Shown piece by piece: positions 26,309-34,500 of a DNA stretch of 64,000 nt (position 1 is its first letter; the number at the start of each line of letters is the position of its first letter). Position numbers and translations under genes: made by a program. The notes below the pieces were generated by a model. The model was not told where the DNA came from and did not search any database. It was given only the letters and a program-made list of their open reading frames with translations. The stretch is from Nocardia sp. NBC_01730 (lineage in GTDB: Bacteria; Actinomycetota; Actinomycetes; Mycobacteriales; Mycobacteriaceae): NCBI RefSeq assembly GCF_035920445.1, contig NZ_CP109162.1, positions 2,666,001 through 2,730,000 of the forward strand, given 5' to 3'.

Positions 26309-27154
26309 ATGATTTCGCGACTGCGCTCTCCGTGGATCCTGCTGCTGCCCTCGATCGTGCTGATGCTGACGCTGTTCGGCTGGCCGCTGATACAGGGCGT
26401 GCTCGAAGCATTCCGTGGCGACGACGGCTTCACGCTCGCCAACTGGGAGCGATTGTTCAACGATCCCTACATCTTCACCGCGCTGCGGAACACGCTCGTG
26501 CTGATCGTCATCGTCGTACCGATCCAGCTCGTGCTCGCCATCGGCATGGCTCTGCTCATGCAGGCACGGCCGAGATTCGCCGGCGGCCACTTCTACCTGT
26601 GGTGCCTCCCGCTGGCGATCTCCGAGCTGGCCGCGGGTCTGGTGTGGCTGTCCATTTTCGACAACCGCGGTTACCTGAACTCGCTGCTGGTCTCGCTCGG
26701 CCTTTCGGACGACGGCGTGCAGTGGCTCGGCTACCAGAACACCGGCACGATGCTGCTCGCGGTGGTGATCGCCGAGGTCTGGCGCGCGACCTCGCTCGTC
26801 TTCGTCATCGTGGTAGCGGGCGTCCAGATGATTCCACGCGATTTCGACGAGGCCGCGCAGGTGTTCGGCGCGAACTTCTGGCAGCGGCTGCGGCACGTCA
26901 CGCTGCCGCTGCTCGGGCCGAGCCTGCAGGTGGCGCTGATCCTGCGGACAATTCTCGCATTGCAGGCGTTCGCGGTCGCGCAGGCGCTGACCGGGCGCGA
27001 CTTCCCGCTGCTCGTCGGCGAGACGTACGAGTGGTATTCGAACCTGCAGAACCCCGCGGTAGCCAGCGCCGTCTCGCTGATCGTGCTGGCGATCTCACTC
27101 GCCACCGCAGTGTTCTACCTGCGGACGGTCCGGCAGCCGGAGGAGGCGCGATGA
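26309..27154 (+). CDS. Sugar ABC transporter permease (first)
   Basis: This 281-residue inner-membrane protein has six predicted membrane helices. The cytoplasmic EAA loop (FDEAAQVFGANFWQRLRHVTLPLLGP, near residue 175) contacts the ATPase. It lies two bases after the binding-protein stop. Its stop overlaps the ATG of the first 71-nt cassette. It belongs to the MalF/UgpA-type permease family. Confidence 0.9.
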   Translation: MISRLRSPWILLLPSIVLMLTLFGWPLIQGVLEAFRGDDGFTLANWERLFNDPYIFTALRNTLVLIVIVVPIQLVLAIGMALLMQARPRFAGGHFYLWCLPLAISELAAGLVWLSIFDNRGYLNSLLVSLGLSDDGVQWLGYQNTGTMLLAVVIAEVWRATSLVFVIVVAGVQMIPRDFDEAAQVFGANFWQRLRHVTLPLLGPSLQVALILRTILALQAFAVAQALTGRDFPLLVGETYEWYSNLQNPAVASAVSLIVLAISLATAVFYLRTVRQPEEAR

Positions 27155-27292
27155 GACACAATCGCGCAGCACTCATCGAGCCGACGGGGCGCGGGAACCC
27201 CCGCAAGACACAGGAGGCGCGATGAGACACAATCGCGCAGCACTCATCGAGCCGACAGGGTGCGGGAACCCCCGCAAGACACAGGGGTCGCG
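27151..27292 (+). repeat. Two tandem 71-nt coupling cassettes
   Basis: Two nearly identical units start at 27151 and 27222, each exactly 71 nt from ATG to the next ATG. Each begins ATGAGACACAATCGCGCAGC, holds a stem TGCGGG/CCCGCA (cGCGGG in copy one) with loop AACC, and ends in ACACAGGAGGCGCG or ACACAGGGGTCGCG, which is a ribosome binding site. Each unit is an ORF of 24 codons whose stop overlaps the following ATG (ATGA). The second cassette delivers the RBS and start of the second permease. The third copy is at 29261. Confidence 0.7.
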
Positions 27293-28162
27293 ATGAACCA
27301 GGCCGAGGCGCCGCCGCAGACCGTGCTGCCACCCGTCGATCGTGCGCCGCTGCGCAGGCGCCGCTGGCGCGCGATAGGGGTTCAGATGGCGTGTATCGCG
27401 GTGACGCTGTTCATGGCGCTGCCGATCGTGCTCATCGGACTCGCCGCGGTGTCCTCGCGCGACGCGCTCAACGAGTTTCCGAAGTCGTTGATCCCCAACG
27501 AGTTCTCCACCGAGACGCTGGTCGCGTTCTTCCGGGCCACGGGAACCGTTCCGGCACTGGGCAACTCGGTGCTTGTCGGCATCTACACGGTGTTCTTATC
27601 ACTCGTCGTCGGCGCGCCCGCGGGATATGCGTTGGCGCGCCACGCGTTTCGCGGCAAGGACACCTACCAGGTGTTCATTCTTTTCGTGCGCGCGTTGCCG
27701 ATCGTGGTGCTCTCGGTGCCGCTCGCCACGATGTTCCTCCGGATCGACGTCTACGACACGGTGTTCGCCGTGACACTCGTGCACACCACCCTCGCGCTGC
27801 CGACCACCGTACTCATCACGGCGAGCATCTTCGTCTCGGTGCCTGCCGACCTCGAGGAGGCCGCGCGGGTCTTCGGCTGCACACGCTGGCAGGCCGCGCG
27901 CAAGATCGTGGTTCCGCTCGCGCTGCCGGGCCTCGCCGCGTCCTCGATCTTCACGTTCGTCTTGTCCTGGAACGAGATTCTCGGCGCGACGATCGTCACA
28001 CTCGGGCACCGCACGCTTCCGGCACAGGTGCTCACGGCGCTCGGCGAGGCGTCGACCGCGTACCGCTTCGCCGGCGGTTTCGCGTTGATCATTCCGGCGC
28101 TGGTCTTCATCTTCGTGATGCGGCGCTACCTGGTGAACATGTGGGGGACGACGCTCAGATGA
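27293..28162 (+). CDS. Sugar ABC transporter permease (second)
   Basis: This 289-residue membrane protein with six predicted helices has the EAA motif LEEAARVFGCTRWQAARKIV. It is of the MalG/UgpE type and pairs with the first permease. The ATG lies in the ATGA at the end of the cassette; a GTG 11 codons upstream inside the cassette could also serve. The proline-rich N-terminus (EAPPQTVLPPVDRAPLRRRR) is cytoplasmic. Confidence 0.88.
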   Translation: MNQAEAPPQTVLPPVDRAPLRRRRWRAIGVQMACIAVTLFMALPIVLIGLAAVSSRDALNEFPKSLIPNEFSTETLVAFFRATGTVPALGNSVLVGIYTVFLSLVVGAPAGYALARHAFRGKDTYQVFILFVRALPIVVLSVPLATMFLRIDVYDTVFAVTLVHTTLALPTTVLITASIFVSVPADLEEAARVFGCTRWQAARKIVVPLALPGLAASSIFTFVLSWNEILGATIVTLGHRTLPAQVLTALGEASTAYRFAGGFALIIPALVFIFVMRRYLVNMWGTTLR

Positions 28163-28175
28163 CAGGGGTTCGCTA

Positions 28176-29264
28176 ATGGCTGAGGTGGTTGTCCGGGATC
28201 TGGTGAAGACCTATCCCGGTGGTACGACGCGCGCCACCGACGAAGTATCGCTCGAGGTCGCGGACGGCGAATTCATGGTGCTGCTTGGGCCGTCCGGCTG
28301 CGGCAAGACGACCTTGCTGCGGATGATCGCCGGGTTGGAGCTGCCGGACTCCGGGCAGATCGTGATCGGCGGCAAGGACGTCACCTATCTCGAGCCGAGG
28401 CGGCGCAATCTGTCGATGGTGTTCCAGTCCTACGCCGTGTTCCCCAACAAGAAGGTCGCCGACAACATCGGCTTCGGCCTTCGGGTGCACGGCGTGCCCG
28501 CGGACGAGATCAGCCGCAAGGTCGCCTGGGCCGCGGAGTTGCTGCAGCTGACGCCGTACCTGGACAGGTACCCTGCGCGACTGTCGGGCGGGCAACGCCA
28601 GCGTGTCGCCGTGGCGCGGGCGATCGTGATGGACGCCGACGTACTGCTCATGGACGAGCCGCTGTCCAACCTGGACGCGCTGCTGCGGCTGTCGTTCCGC
28701 GCCGACCTGAAGAAGCTCGTCGCCGAGCTCGGCACCACCACGATCTACGTCACCCACGACCAGGTCGAGGCGCTGTCGCTGGGCAACCGCGTCGCCGTGA
28801 TGCGCGCCGGGGCGATCGCCCAATGCGGCCCGCCCACGGAGGTCTACGACGGCCCCGCGACGGAGTTCGTCGGTGGCTTCCTCGGCAGCCCGCCGATGAA
28901 CTTCCTCACCGGCCAGGTCGCGGCAGGCGATGCCGGGCCGCGCATCGACCTGGGTGGGCAGTCACTCGCCGTGCCCCGGGCGCTGTCGTCGTTCGAGGGC
29001 GGGACGCTCCGGCTCGGTATCCGCCCCGAGGCCATCGTGGTGGGCAGCGAGCCCGTAGACGACGCGGTACGCGGCGAGCTCCAAGTGCTCGAACCGCTCG
29101 GCTCGTCCACCCTGCTGACCACCGAAGTCAGCGGACAGACCGTGAAAGTTCAAGCGGCGCCGGGCTTCCGCGCCGACGAGGGCGGCACGCTGAGCCTGCG
29201 CATGCCACCAGAGGCATGCCGCTGGTACGACCCGGAAACCGGATTGCTGCTGGAGGCTCGATGA
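28176..29264 (+). CDS. Sugar ABC transporter ATP-binding protein (MsmK/UgpC type)
   Basis: This 362-residue cytoplasmic ATPase has Walker A GPSGCGKTT near residue 36, the Q-loop FQSYAVFPNKKV, the signature LSGGQRQRVAVARAI, Walker B VLLMDEPLSNLDA and the switch histidine IYVTHDQ. A C-terminal TOBE/OB-type regulatory region follows. It is 13 bases after the second permease and ends in ATGA at the third cassette. This type usually energises disaccharide or glycoside uptake. Confidence 0.93.
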   Translation: MAEVVVRDLVKTYPGGTTRATDEVSLEVADGEFMVLLGPSGCGKTTLLRMIAGLELPDSGQIVIGGKDVTYLEPRRRNLSMVFQSYAVFPNKKVADNIGFGLRVHGVPADEISRKVAWAAELLQLTPYLDRYPARLSGGQRQRVAVARAIVMDADVLLMDEPLSNLDALLRLSFRADLKKLVAELGTTTIYVTHDQVEALSLGNRVAVMRAGAIAQCGPPTEVYDGPATEFVGGFLGSPPMNFLTGQVAAGDAGPRIDLGGQSLAVPRALSSFEGGTLRLGIRPEAIVVGSEPVDDAVRGELQVLEPLGSSTLLTTEVSGQTVKVQAAPGFRADEGGTLSLRMPPEACRWYDPETGLLLEAR

Positions 29265-29331
29265 GACACAATCGCGCAGCGCTCATCGCGCCGACGGGGT
29301 GCGGGAACCCCCGCAAGACACAGGAGGCCGG
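29261..29331 (+). repeat. Third copy of the 71-nt coupling cassette
   Basis: This copy differs from the first by a few bases (for instance GCGCTCATCGCGCCGACG). It keeps the TGCGGG-AACC-CCCGCA stem and ends ACAGGAGGCCGG before a GTGA overlap that starts the hydrolase. Again it carries RBS and start for the next gene and an ORF ending in that overlap. Confidence 0.7.
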
Positions 29332-30693
29332 GTGATCACCGCCGCGGGCGACCGCGATATCCATTTCCAGCCCGCCCGTCTTGTCGCCAAGGCGACGCTG
29401 GTCCTGCGCGACAACGACACCGGCACGCTGGTCACCGCCGCACCCAAGCTCTACCCGCACATGTGGAGCTGGGATGCCGCGTTCATCTCGATCGGACTGG
29501 CGTATCTCGACGTGAGCCGCGCTGTCACGGAGCTGAGCACACTGTTGGACGCGCAGTGGGGCGACGGGATGATCCCGCACATCGTGTTCACCGACGACAG
29601 CAACTATTTCCCGGGCCCGGACCGCTGGCGAACCGATTCCGCGCCGCAGGCACCGTCCGATGTTCGCACGTCGGGGATTTGCCAGCCGCCGGTGCACGCG
29701 ATCGCACTGCGGCGGATCGTCGAGATCGCGCGCAAGACCTCGCAGTCCGACGCGGAGCTGGCCGAGCGGTTCGCCGAACGCGCGTGGCCCGCACTGTATC
29801 GCTGGCATCGGTGGATCGCGCGGCACCGCATGCCCGATGCGAGTGGATTGGTGGCGATCGTGCATGGGTGGGAGTCCGGAATGGACAACTCACCACGCTG
29901 GGACGAGCCCTACGCGGCCGTCGTTCCCGGCCCGGATCTGCCGCCGTACGTGCGGCTCGACCTGCAGCAGGTGAACGACGCGAGTGAGCGTCCCGGCAGC
30001 GACGAATACGACCGATACCTGTGGCTCATCGAGCAGATGAGGCGCGTGAACTACCAGCCCGACGAGGTCGTGCGCACGTCGAGCTTCCTGGTGGGCGACG
30101 TGTTCACCACGGCGGTATTCGCCCTGGCCAGCGATGCGCTCGCCGCGGTCGGCGCGGACCTCGGATGCGATCCCGGGCAGATCGGCGAACTCCGCACGTG
30201 GGCGGCGCGGTCGCGGGACGCGGTCGCCGACAGCGTCGATCCCGAGACCGGTATGGCACGCGACCGCGACATCAGGCACGGTCGGTGGCTGACCACCGAG
30301 TCGATCGCCGGGTTCGCGCCGCTGCTGTGCGGCGGCCTGCCCGGCGACGTCGAGAAACGACTCATGTCGACCCTGGACGGCACGAACTGGTCAGGCAACC
30401 CGCACCTGCTCGCCGCAGTGCCACCGTCGATTTCGCCGTCGTCGCCGGATTTCGACTCGCGCTGCTACTGGCGTGGTCCGCAGTGGCCGGTGATTACGTG
30501 GCTGTTCGGCTGGGCGTTCGAGCAGCGCGACTGGCCGCGGCACGCAAGCGAGTTCCGTGCCCAGGGGGTGCATCTGGTGTCGGACGGCTCGTTCGGCGAG
30601 TATTACGAGCCCTTCACGGGCGAGCCGCTGGGCAGCACGAACCAGTCGTGGACCGCCGCGGTAGTGCTCGACTGGCTGTGCGGCGTGTGGTAG
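29332..30693 (+). CDS. ggH: Glucosylglycerate hydrolase-like enzyme (GH63 type)
   Basis: This 453-residue cytosolic enzyme is close to the mycobacterial glucosylglycerate hydrolase I recall from M. hassiacum. Matching segments include LYPHMWSWDAAFISIGLA, HGWESGMDNSPRWDEPYA, YLWLIEQM and GSFGEYYEPFTGEPLGS. The acid/base pair would be Asp185 (in ESGMDNS) and Glu423 (in GEYYEP), corresponding to D182 and E419 of that enzyme by memory. It would split glucosylglycerate, a nitrogen-starvation compatible solute, into glucose and glycerate. Being last in the ABC operon, it fits uptake followed by hydrolysis. The start is the GTG in the cassette overlap. Confidence 0.82.
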   Translation: MITAAGDRDIHFQPARLVAKATLVLRDNDTGTLVTAAPKLYPHMWSWDAAFISIGLAYLDVSRAVTELSTLLDAQWGDGMIPHIVFTDDSNYFPGPDRWRTDSAPQAPSDVRTSGICQPPVHAIALRRIVEIARKTSQSDAELAERFAERAWPALYRWHRWIARHRMPDASGLVAIVHGWESGMDNSPRWDEPYAAVVPGPDLPPYVRLDLQQVNDASERPGSDEYDRYLWLIEQMRRVNYQPDEVVRTSSFLVGDVFTTAVFALASDALAAVGADLGCDPGQIGELRTWAARSRDAVADSVDPETGMARDRDIRHGRWLTTESIAGFAPLLCGGLPGDVEKRLMSTLDGTNWSGNPHLLAAVPPSISPSSPDFDSRCYWRGPQWPVITWLFGWAFEQRDWPRHASEFRAQGVHLVSDGSFGEYYEPFTGEPLGSTNQSWTAAVVLDWLCGVW

Positions 30694-30757
30694 CGACGGC
30701 GGCGGCCACTGGTCCTTACCTTTCAGCCGGACTGCCCCAGGGCTGGCGTCACCGAAT

Positions 30758-30763
30758 TAGGAT
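30758..30763 (+). promoter_or_regulatory. -10 element suggesting a leaderless PPOX gene
   Basis: TAGGAT ends seven bases before the ATG at 30770, the right distance for transcription to start at the start codon. No RBS is visible. No convincing -35 element was found. Confidence 0.3.
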
Positions 30764-30769
30764 CGGTAT

Positions 30770-31234
30770 ATGCCACGCATCGCCACCGCGGACAAGGTAG
30801 AGCGGCCCGCGCTACTCGAGTTTCTGCGCCCCCGCCACCAGGGCGTGCTGATCACCACTCGAGCCGACGGACGTCCGCAGATTTCGCCCGTAACCTGCGG
30901 GGTCGATCCGGACGGGCGCATTGTGGTGTCGACCTATCCGGGCCGCGCCAAGACCCGCAACATCCGTCGCGACCCGCAGGTATCGATGTGCGTCATCTCC
31001 GACGACTGGAACGGCGCCTACGTCCAAGTCGACGGGCACGCCGAGGTTTTGGACATGCCACAGGCACTGGACGGTCTCGTCGAGTACTTCCGCTGCATTT
31101 CCGGTGAGCACCCCGACTGGAGCGAGTACCGCGAAGCAATGGCCCGACAGAACAAGTCGCTGATCCGCATCCATATCGACCGGTGGGGACCAATCGCCAC
31201 TGGCGGATTCCCACCCCAACTCGCGCAGTCCTGA
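30770..31234 (+). CDS. F420-dependent PPOX-class oxidoreductase
   Basis: This 154-residue split-barrel flavin-type protein has QGVLITTRADGRPQISPVTCG in the first strand pair and YPGRAKTRNIRRDPQVSMCV in the cofactor-binding part, as in the Rv1155-like group that uses F420. The substrate is unknown. It is oriented like the upstream hydrolase operon but seems to have its own promoter. Confidence 0.83.
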   Translation: MPRIATADKVERPALLEFLRPRHQGVLITTRADGRPQISPVTCGVDPDGRIVVSTYPGRAKTRNIRRDPQVSMCVISDDWNGAYVQVDGHAEVLDMPQALDGLVEYFRCISGEHPDWSEYREAMARQNKSLIRIHIDRWGPIATGGFPPQLAQS

Positions 31235-31816
31235 CTCGACCACCAGCATCGGCTCATCAACACAACTGTCCACTGGCATCGGTGACGACAAGACCCGAAT
31301 AATTCCGTGGGGTGTCACACCGGGCGCGATGACATCGCCAGCGCATTACTCGGCACCGGTTCTTATCAGATCATCGCCGCACACGCGGCTGTAACTCGAC
31401 TCCTCGGAATATCAGTCGAATTGCTCGAGGTGCGTGCAGGTACCAGCCATGAACAATCGAATTGCTGTGTGGCTTTCATACATACATCCGTCAGAATCCC
31501 AGCGACGTGCCGCCATCTCGCGGTTTGCGCTGCTCCATGAAGAGCTGAAATAGGCCTCGATCTCCGGCGCGGAGGTTACGCATAAACCCCGGCTGGTCGA
31601 CTTCGACCAGTTTGTGGGGAGGATGCAGCACCCCGACGGGAGTGTACCGGATCACTCACCGCCTGACCCGCGAATACATCACCGGTGACCGCCCCGTTAC
31701 GTCACATCCCGGAACTTGATATTTCCTTGTCTAGCTTCCGCGGTCATGTAGGCGAACACTGAAGGTTGTGAGTGATTGACCAAAGCCGTTCATCCACCCG
31801 ACCAGAAGGATGCAAG
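31235..31816. other. Gene-poor stretch with an 18-bp perfect palindrome
   Basis: No convincing gene is seen. A 77-codon frame (31307-31540) has no recognisable protein character. CTGGTCGA-CT-TCGACCAG (31593-31610) is a perfect 18-base palindrome followed by TTTG. It could be an operator or a terminator hairpin. No other element was recognised. Confidence 0.5.
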
Positions 31817-32002
31817 ATGTCTACCAAAACAATCAAAATCCTCGCCGCGACAGCAATGACCTTGTCCCTGGGCGCCGTCGCAGCTCCTATAGCTTCGGCA
31901 AACACGACTCCATCTGTTGTGTCACCATCGAACTCAGCCACTCCCGTCGGAGGATCAGTCGTGATATGCCTTCCCCTCGGCAGTGTTGCCTTCTGCATCT
32001 GA
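31817..32002 (+). CDS. Small secreted protein, 61 residues
   Basis: From the ATG, which has GAAGGA upstream, the peptide begins MSTKTIKILAATAMTLSLG, a clear export signal probably cleaved after ASA (ASANTT). The mature part is only about 32 residues, rich in Ser, Thr and Pro, and ends in two cysteines (VVICLPLGSVAFCI) that could form a disulfide. Nocardia genomes carry similar small exported proteins with a C-terminal CxPLGS-type motif. The function is unknown. The longer in-frame start upstream adds a non-signal stretch and is rejected. Confidence 0.6.
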   Translation: MSTKTIKILAATAMTLSLGAVAAPIASANTTPSVVSPSNSATPVGGSVVICLPLGSVAFCI

Positions 32003-32789
32003 GGTCACTGGCGATGATTCCTCGCTACCGAGCCTTCCTCGACAATATGGGCAAAGTAGTGACGAAGAGCGCCGTCAACGAGAAATGAGGCCTATGAGGG
32101 GAGGGCCCGGGCCTGACCCGCACAGCCTCGCATCATAATCGAACACAATTAAGACCCACTCGGAACACCCTTCTCGCGACCAGCGACCAGAAAACCGACG
32201 CACCCACCGACCGGTGTTGCACAGAATCGGTTCGCGTGCTGGTCGCGAGGAGACATCTGGCGCAGAGCCTTCCGATCAGGAGCCAGTGGGCGAGAGGCAG
32301 TCACACGATCGGAGCGTCTTGGACGAAAGGCCATTCAAATAAGTCCGTCGGCGTAAAGATATACGTCTTCGAGCGATTCGACGCACTGAGAGCCCTCGGC
32401 ACGGCGAGTCAAGGGTTTGGATGCCCAAAGTGCACCCCGAGCCAGTAGACCACCACGACGACGCATACCGACCGCGACCACCAAGCATCGACACCGCGGC
32501 ATGCGCGTCGCCACGCTGTCGCCCAGCGGATACGAAAAGATCTGCGGTGGTTTCGCTTTCGGAGTGCCGGGGTCGAGTCACGAAGAGCCTGCCGCCGGTG
32601 ACCGACCTGAATCAAGCCCCCCGCGATTGTCCCCGTCGCGATGTCCGCGGCCGACAACGAGTGCAAGCGAGTCACCTGGGCCGCATCGGCCGGAGTTCCG
32701 GTGCGGCATCGGCGTTCGCCTTGCGATAATCCGTGACGTCGGCGCCGAGATGGCCCGGCATTGGTGATAGTCGACCTGAGGTAGGGCAT
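32003..32789. other. Gene-poor stretch with a 12-bp inverted repeat
   Basis: Short frames here show no protein character. CTCGCGACCAGC (32173-32184) and its exact reverse complement (32238-32249) enclose 53 bases, which include a smaller stem CACCG/CGGTG. This may fold as a structured RNA or mark a small mobile element. The remainder shows nothing recognisable. Confidence 0.45.
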
Positions 32790-33371
32790 GTGAGACGCAG
32801 CGGTACAAGGATTCTCGACGTAGTGGGTAGCCGCCGGATGGCGGTGGCGATGCTGGCAACGATCACCGGGTTCTACTATCTGTTCGTCGCGGTCACCAAC
32901 TGCATGGACACCGACACCAACCGGCATGGGGTTGCCGCCGTGCTGTCGATGAGATCGACGATCCACAACGCCGGAACGGACTGGCGGGCGATCACCAGCG
33001 GCTGCGTCGCCCTTGTCGCCTACATCCTCGTCGTGATCTGGGAGTTTTTGATCGCCTTCGTGCTGCTTGCCGCCGCAGCCGTGTGGGGCCGCGTACTGAC
33101 GGGGCACCCGCGCCGGCTTCGAGCCGGGGTGGACGTGGCCGTGAAACTGTCAAGTCTGGGCTGGACCATGGCGATGCTGCTTTTCGCGGGCGGGTTCCTC
33201 ACGGTCGCGGGTGAATGGTTCCGAATGTGGGCGAACAAGGAGGTGAACGCGTCGTCGGCCGCGCTGCAGAACTTCCTGATCGCCGCCGTCGGCCTGATCC
33301 TCGTTCACCTGCCGGAGTCGATCAGGCCACAACAGGCGACGTCATCGCGGGAAGAATCGTCTCGACGGTGA
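32790..33371 (+). CDS. DUF2165-like membrane protein
   Basis: From the GTG start the protein has 193 residues with four hydrophobic segments: ATITGFYYLFVAVTN, CVALVAYILVVIWEFLIAF, LGWTMAMLLFAGGFL and LQNFLIAAVGLILVHL. The pattern, with GEWFRMWANKE before the last helix, fits the DUF2165 small membrane protein family, whose function is unknown. The start is uncertain; an upstream GTG (32733) would add 19 residues. It reads toward a PadR gene on the other strand. Confidence 0.7.
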   Translation: MRRSGTRILDVVGSRRMAVAMLATITGFYYLFVAVTNCMDTDTNRHGVAAVLSMRSTIHNAGTDWRAITSGCVALVAYILVVIWEFLIAFVLLAAAAVWGRVLTGHPRRLRAGVDVAVKLSSLGWTMAMLLFAGGFLTVAGEWFRMWANKEVNASSAALQNFLIAAVGLILVHLPESIRPQQATSSREESSRR

Positions 33372-33499
33372 GTCAACTCGCGGCAGGCCGGTCGAGAGAC
33401 TGCGATCTACTCACCGCCGCCGCGAGTCACCGACGCGGCGCGCATTCGACCCGAAGACACTCCAGCTCGACCACATCGAGAATGCGGTGGCATTGTCGG

Positions 33500-34132
33500 T
33501 CAAACGGGAGGCCGCACCTTCGCATCAGGGGAATCGATGTCCTCGGGGCCGCCTTGCGACAAGCGGTCGACGAGTTCGAGTCCGCTTCGGGCCCAGTCGA
33601 TTTCGGCTCGGCTGCGCGCGATCATGCCTTCGTAGGTGTACGCCTTGTAGGCGATGATTCGTGCGTGCTCATGGTCGGGGTAATTGCCGAGGCGGCGGAC
33701 GATCACGGGATCGGTTCCGGCTCGGATGCCGTCGCGGACGTCGGTGAGCAGTTCGACATGGGTCGTGTAGTACTCGATATGGCGGCGCAGGATTTCACGC
33801 GCATACTCGGGTTCGGCCCATTCGAAGTACGCCGCCTGCATGTGGTGTACATCGCGCTCGGGGGCATGGTCGAGCGGAGTATTCATCCACTGACGGAACG
33901 CGGCGACACCGTCCTCGGTGATCCGGTACTGCGTCTTGGTGCTGCGCGGCCCCCACCGGACCTGCTCGGATTCGACCAAGCCTTCCTTGTGCATGCGGCG
34001 CAGTTCCGGGTAGATGTGGGAATCGGGGGCGTGCCAGACGTGTCCCACTGATCCGCCGAACCGCTTCGCGGCGTCGTAACCGGTGAGTGGACCCCCGGTC
34101 AGCAAGGCCAATAGGGCGTAACGAAGGCTCAT
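33500..34132 (-). CDS. PadR family transcriptional regulator
   Basis: This 210-residue protein starts MSLRYALLALLTGGPLTGYDAAKRF, the classic PadR winged helix, and continues with HIYPELRRMHKEGLVESEQV and a long C-terminal helical domain for dimerisation. It probably represses a gene read away from it or itself. A palindrome lies about 33 bases upstream of its start. No transporter or phenolic-acid decarboxylase gene is adjacent, so the target is unknown. Confidence 0.88.
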   Translation of the reverse strand: MSLRYALLALLTGGPLTGYDAAKRFGGSVGHVWHAPDSHIYPELRRMHKEGLVESEQVRWGPRSTKTQYRITEDGVAAFRQWMNTPLDHAPERDVHHMQAAYFEWAEPEYAREILRRHIEYYTTHVELLTDVRDGIRAGTDPVIVRRLGNYPDHEHARIIAYKAYTYEGMIARSRAEIDWARSGLELVDRLSQGGPEDIDSPDAKVRPPV

Positions 34133-34164
34133 GTCTCCTCGACGACTAGTCCGTCCTTGCCAAC

Positions 34165-34184
34165 CACTATATCGGTAGATAGTG
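34165..34184. promoter_or_regulatory. Candidate PadR operator
   Basis: CACTAT and ATAGTG are reverse complements separated by eight bases, the arrangement common for PadR sites. It lies just upstream of padR and may control padR and the sequence divergent from it. Confidence 0.5.
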
Positions 34185-34263
34185 TGTGTCCCACATCACC
34201 AGATAACTATCAGCGTAGATATTGACTCCAAGTACTTCTGGTGACGACATCCGAGGACATTGC

Positions 34264-34500
34264 ATGACCGATATGCAGCCCGGCGACGCAATCGCCAAGC
34301 ACATGGCCCTTCCCCTGGACACGGGCACCGCCACCACAGTCGGTGCGCACCTCGTCGACGTCGACGAGGACGAGGTGGGATGCCCTACCACTGTCCGCGC
34401 TTCTACCCCGGTCGCGGGAAGTTCCGCATACCGAACTGCGACCACCTGGGCGGTTCACTGCGGACTCGGCAGGAATTTTTCCCGCGGCGACAGGCCGTAA
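34264..34500 (+). CDS. Weak hypothetical ORF divergent from padR
   Basis: The 78-codon frame starts with ATG behind GAGGA. It begins with an ordinary-looking stretch (MTDMQPGDAIAKHMALPLDT) and then becomes Thr/Ser/Ala rich without recognisable fold. It could be the broken start of a gene controlled by PadR, or not coding. No family was recognised. Confidence 0.2.
   Translation: MTDMQPGDAIAKHMALPLDTGTATTVGAHLVDVDEDEVGCPTTVRASTPVAGSSAYRTATTWAVHCGLGRNFSRGDRP

Noticed and set aside
32409..33107. Minus-strand frame across the DUF2165-like gene
   Set aside because: It has no recognisable domain and overlaps the better-supported membrane protein frame.
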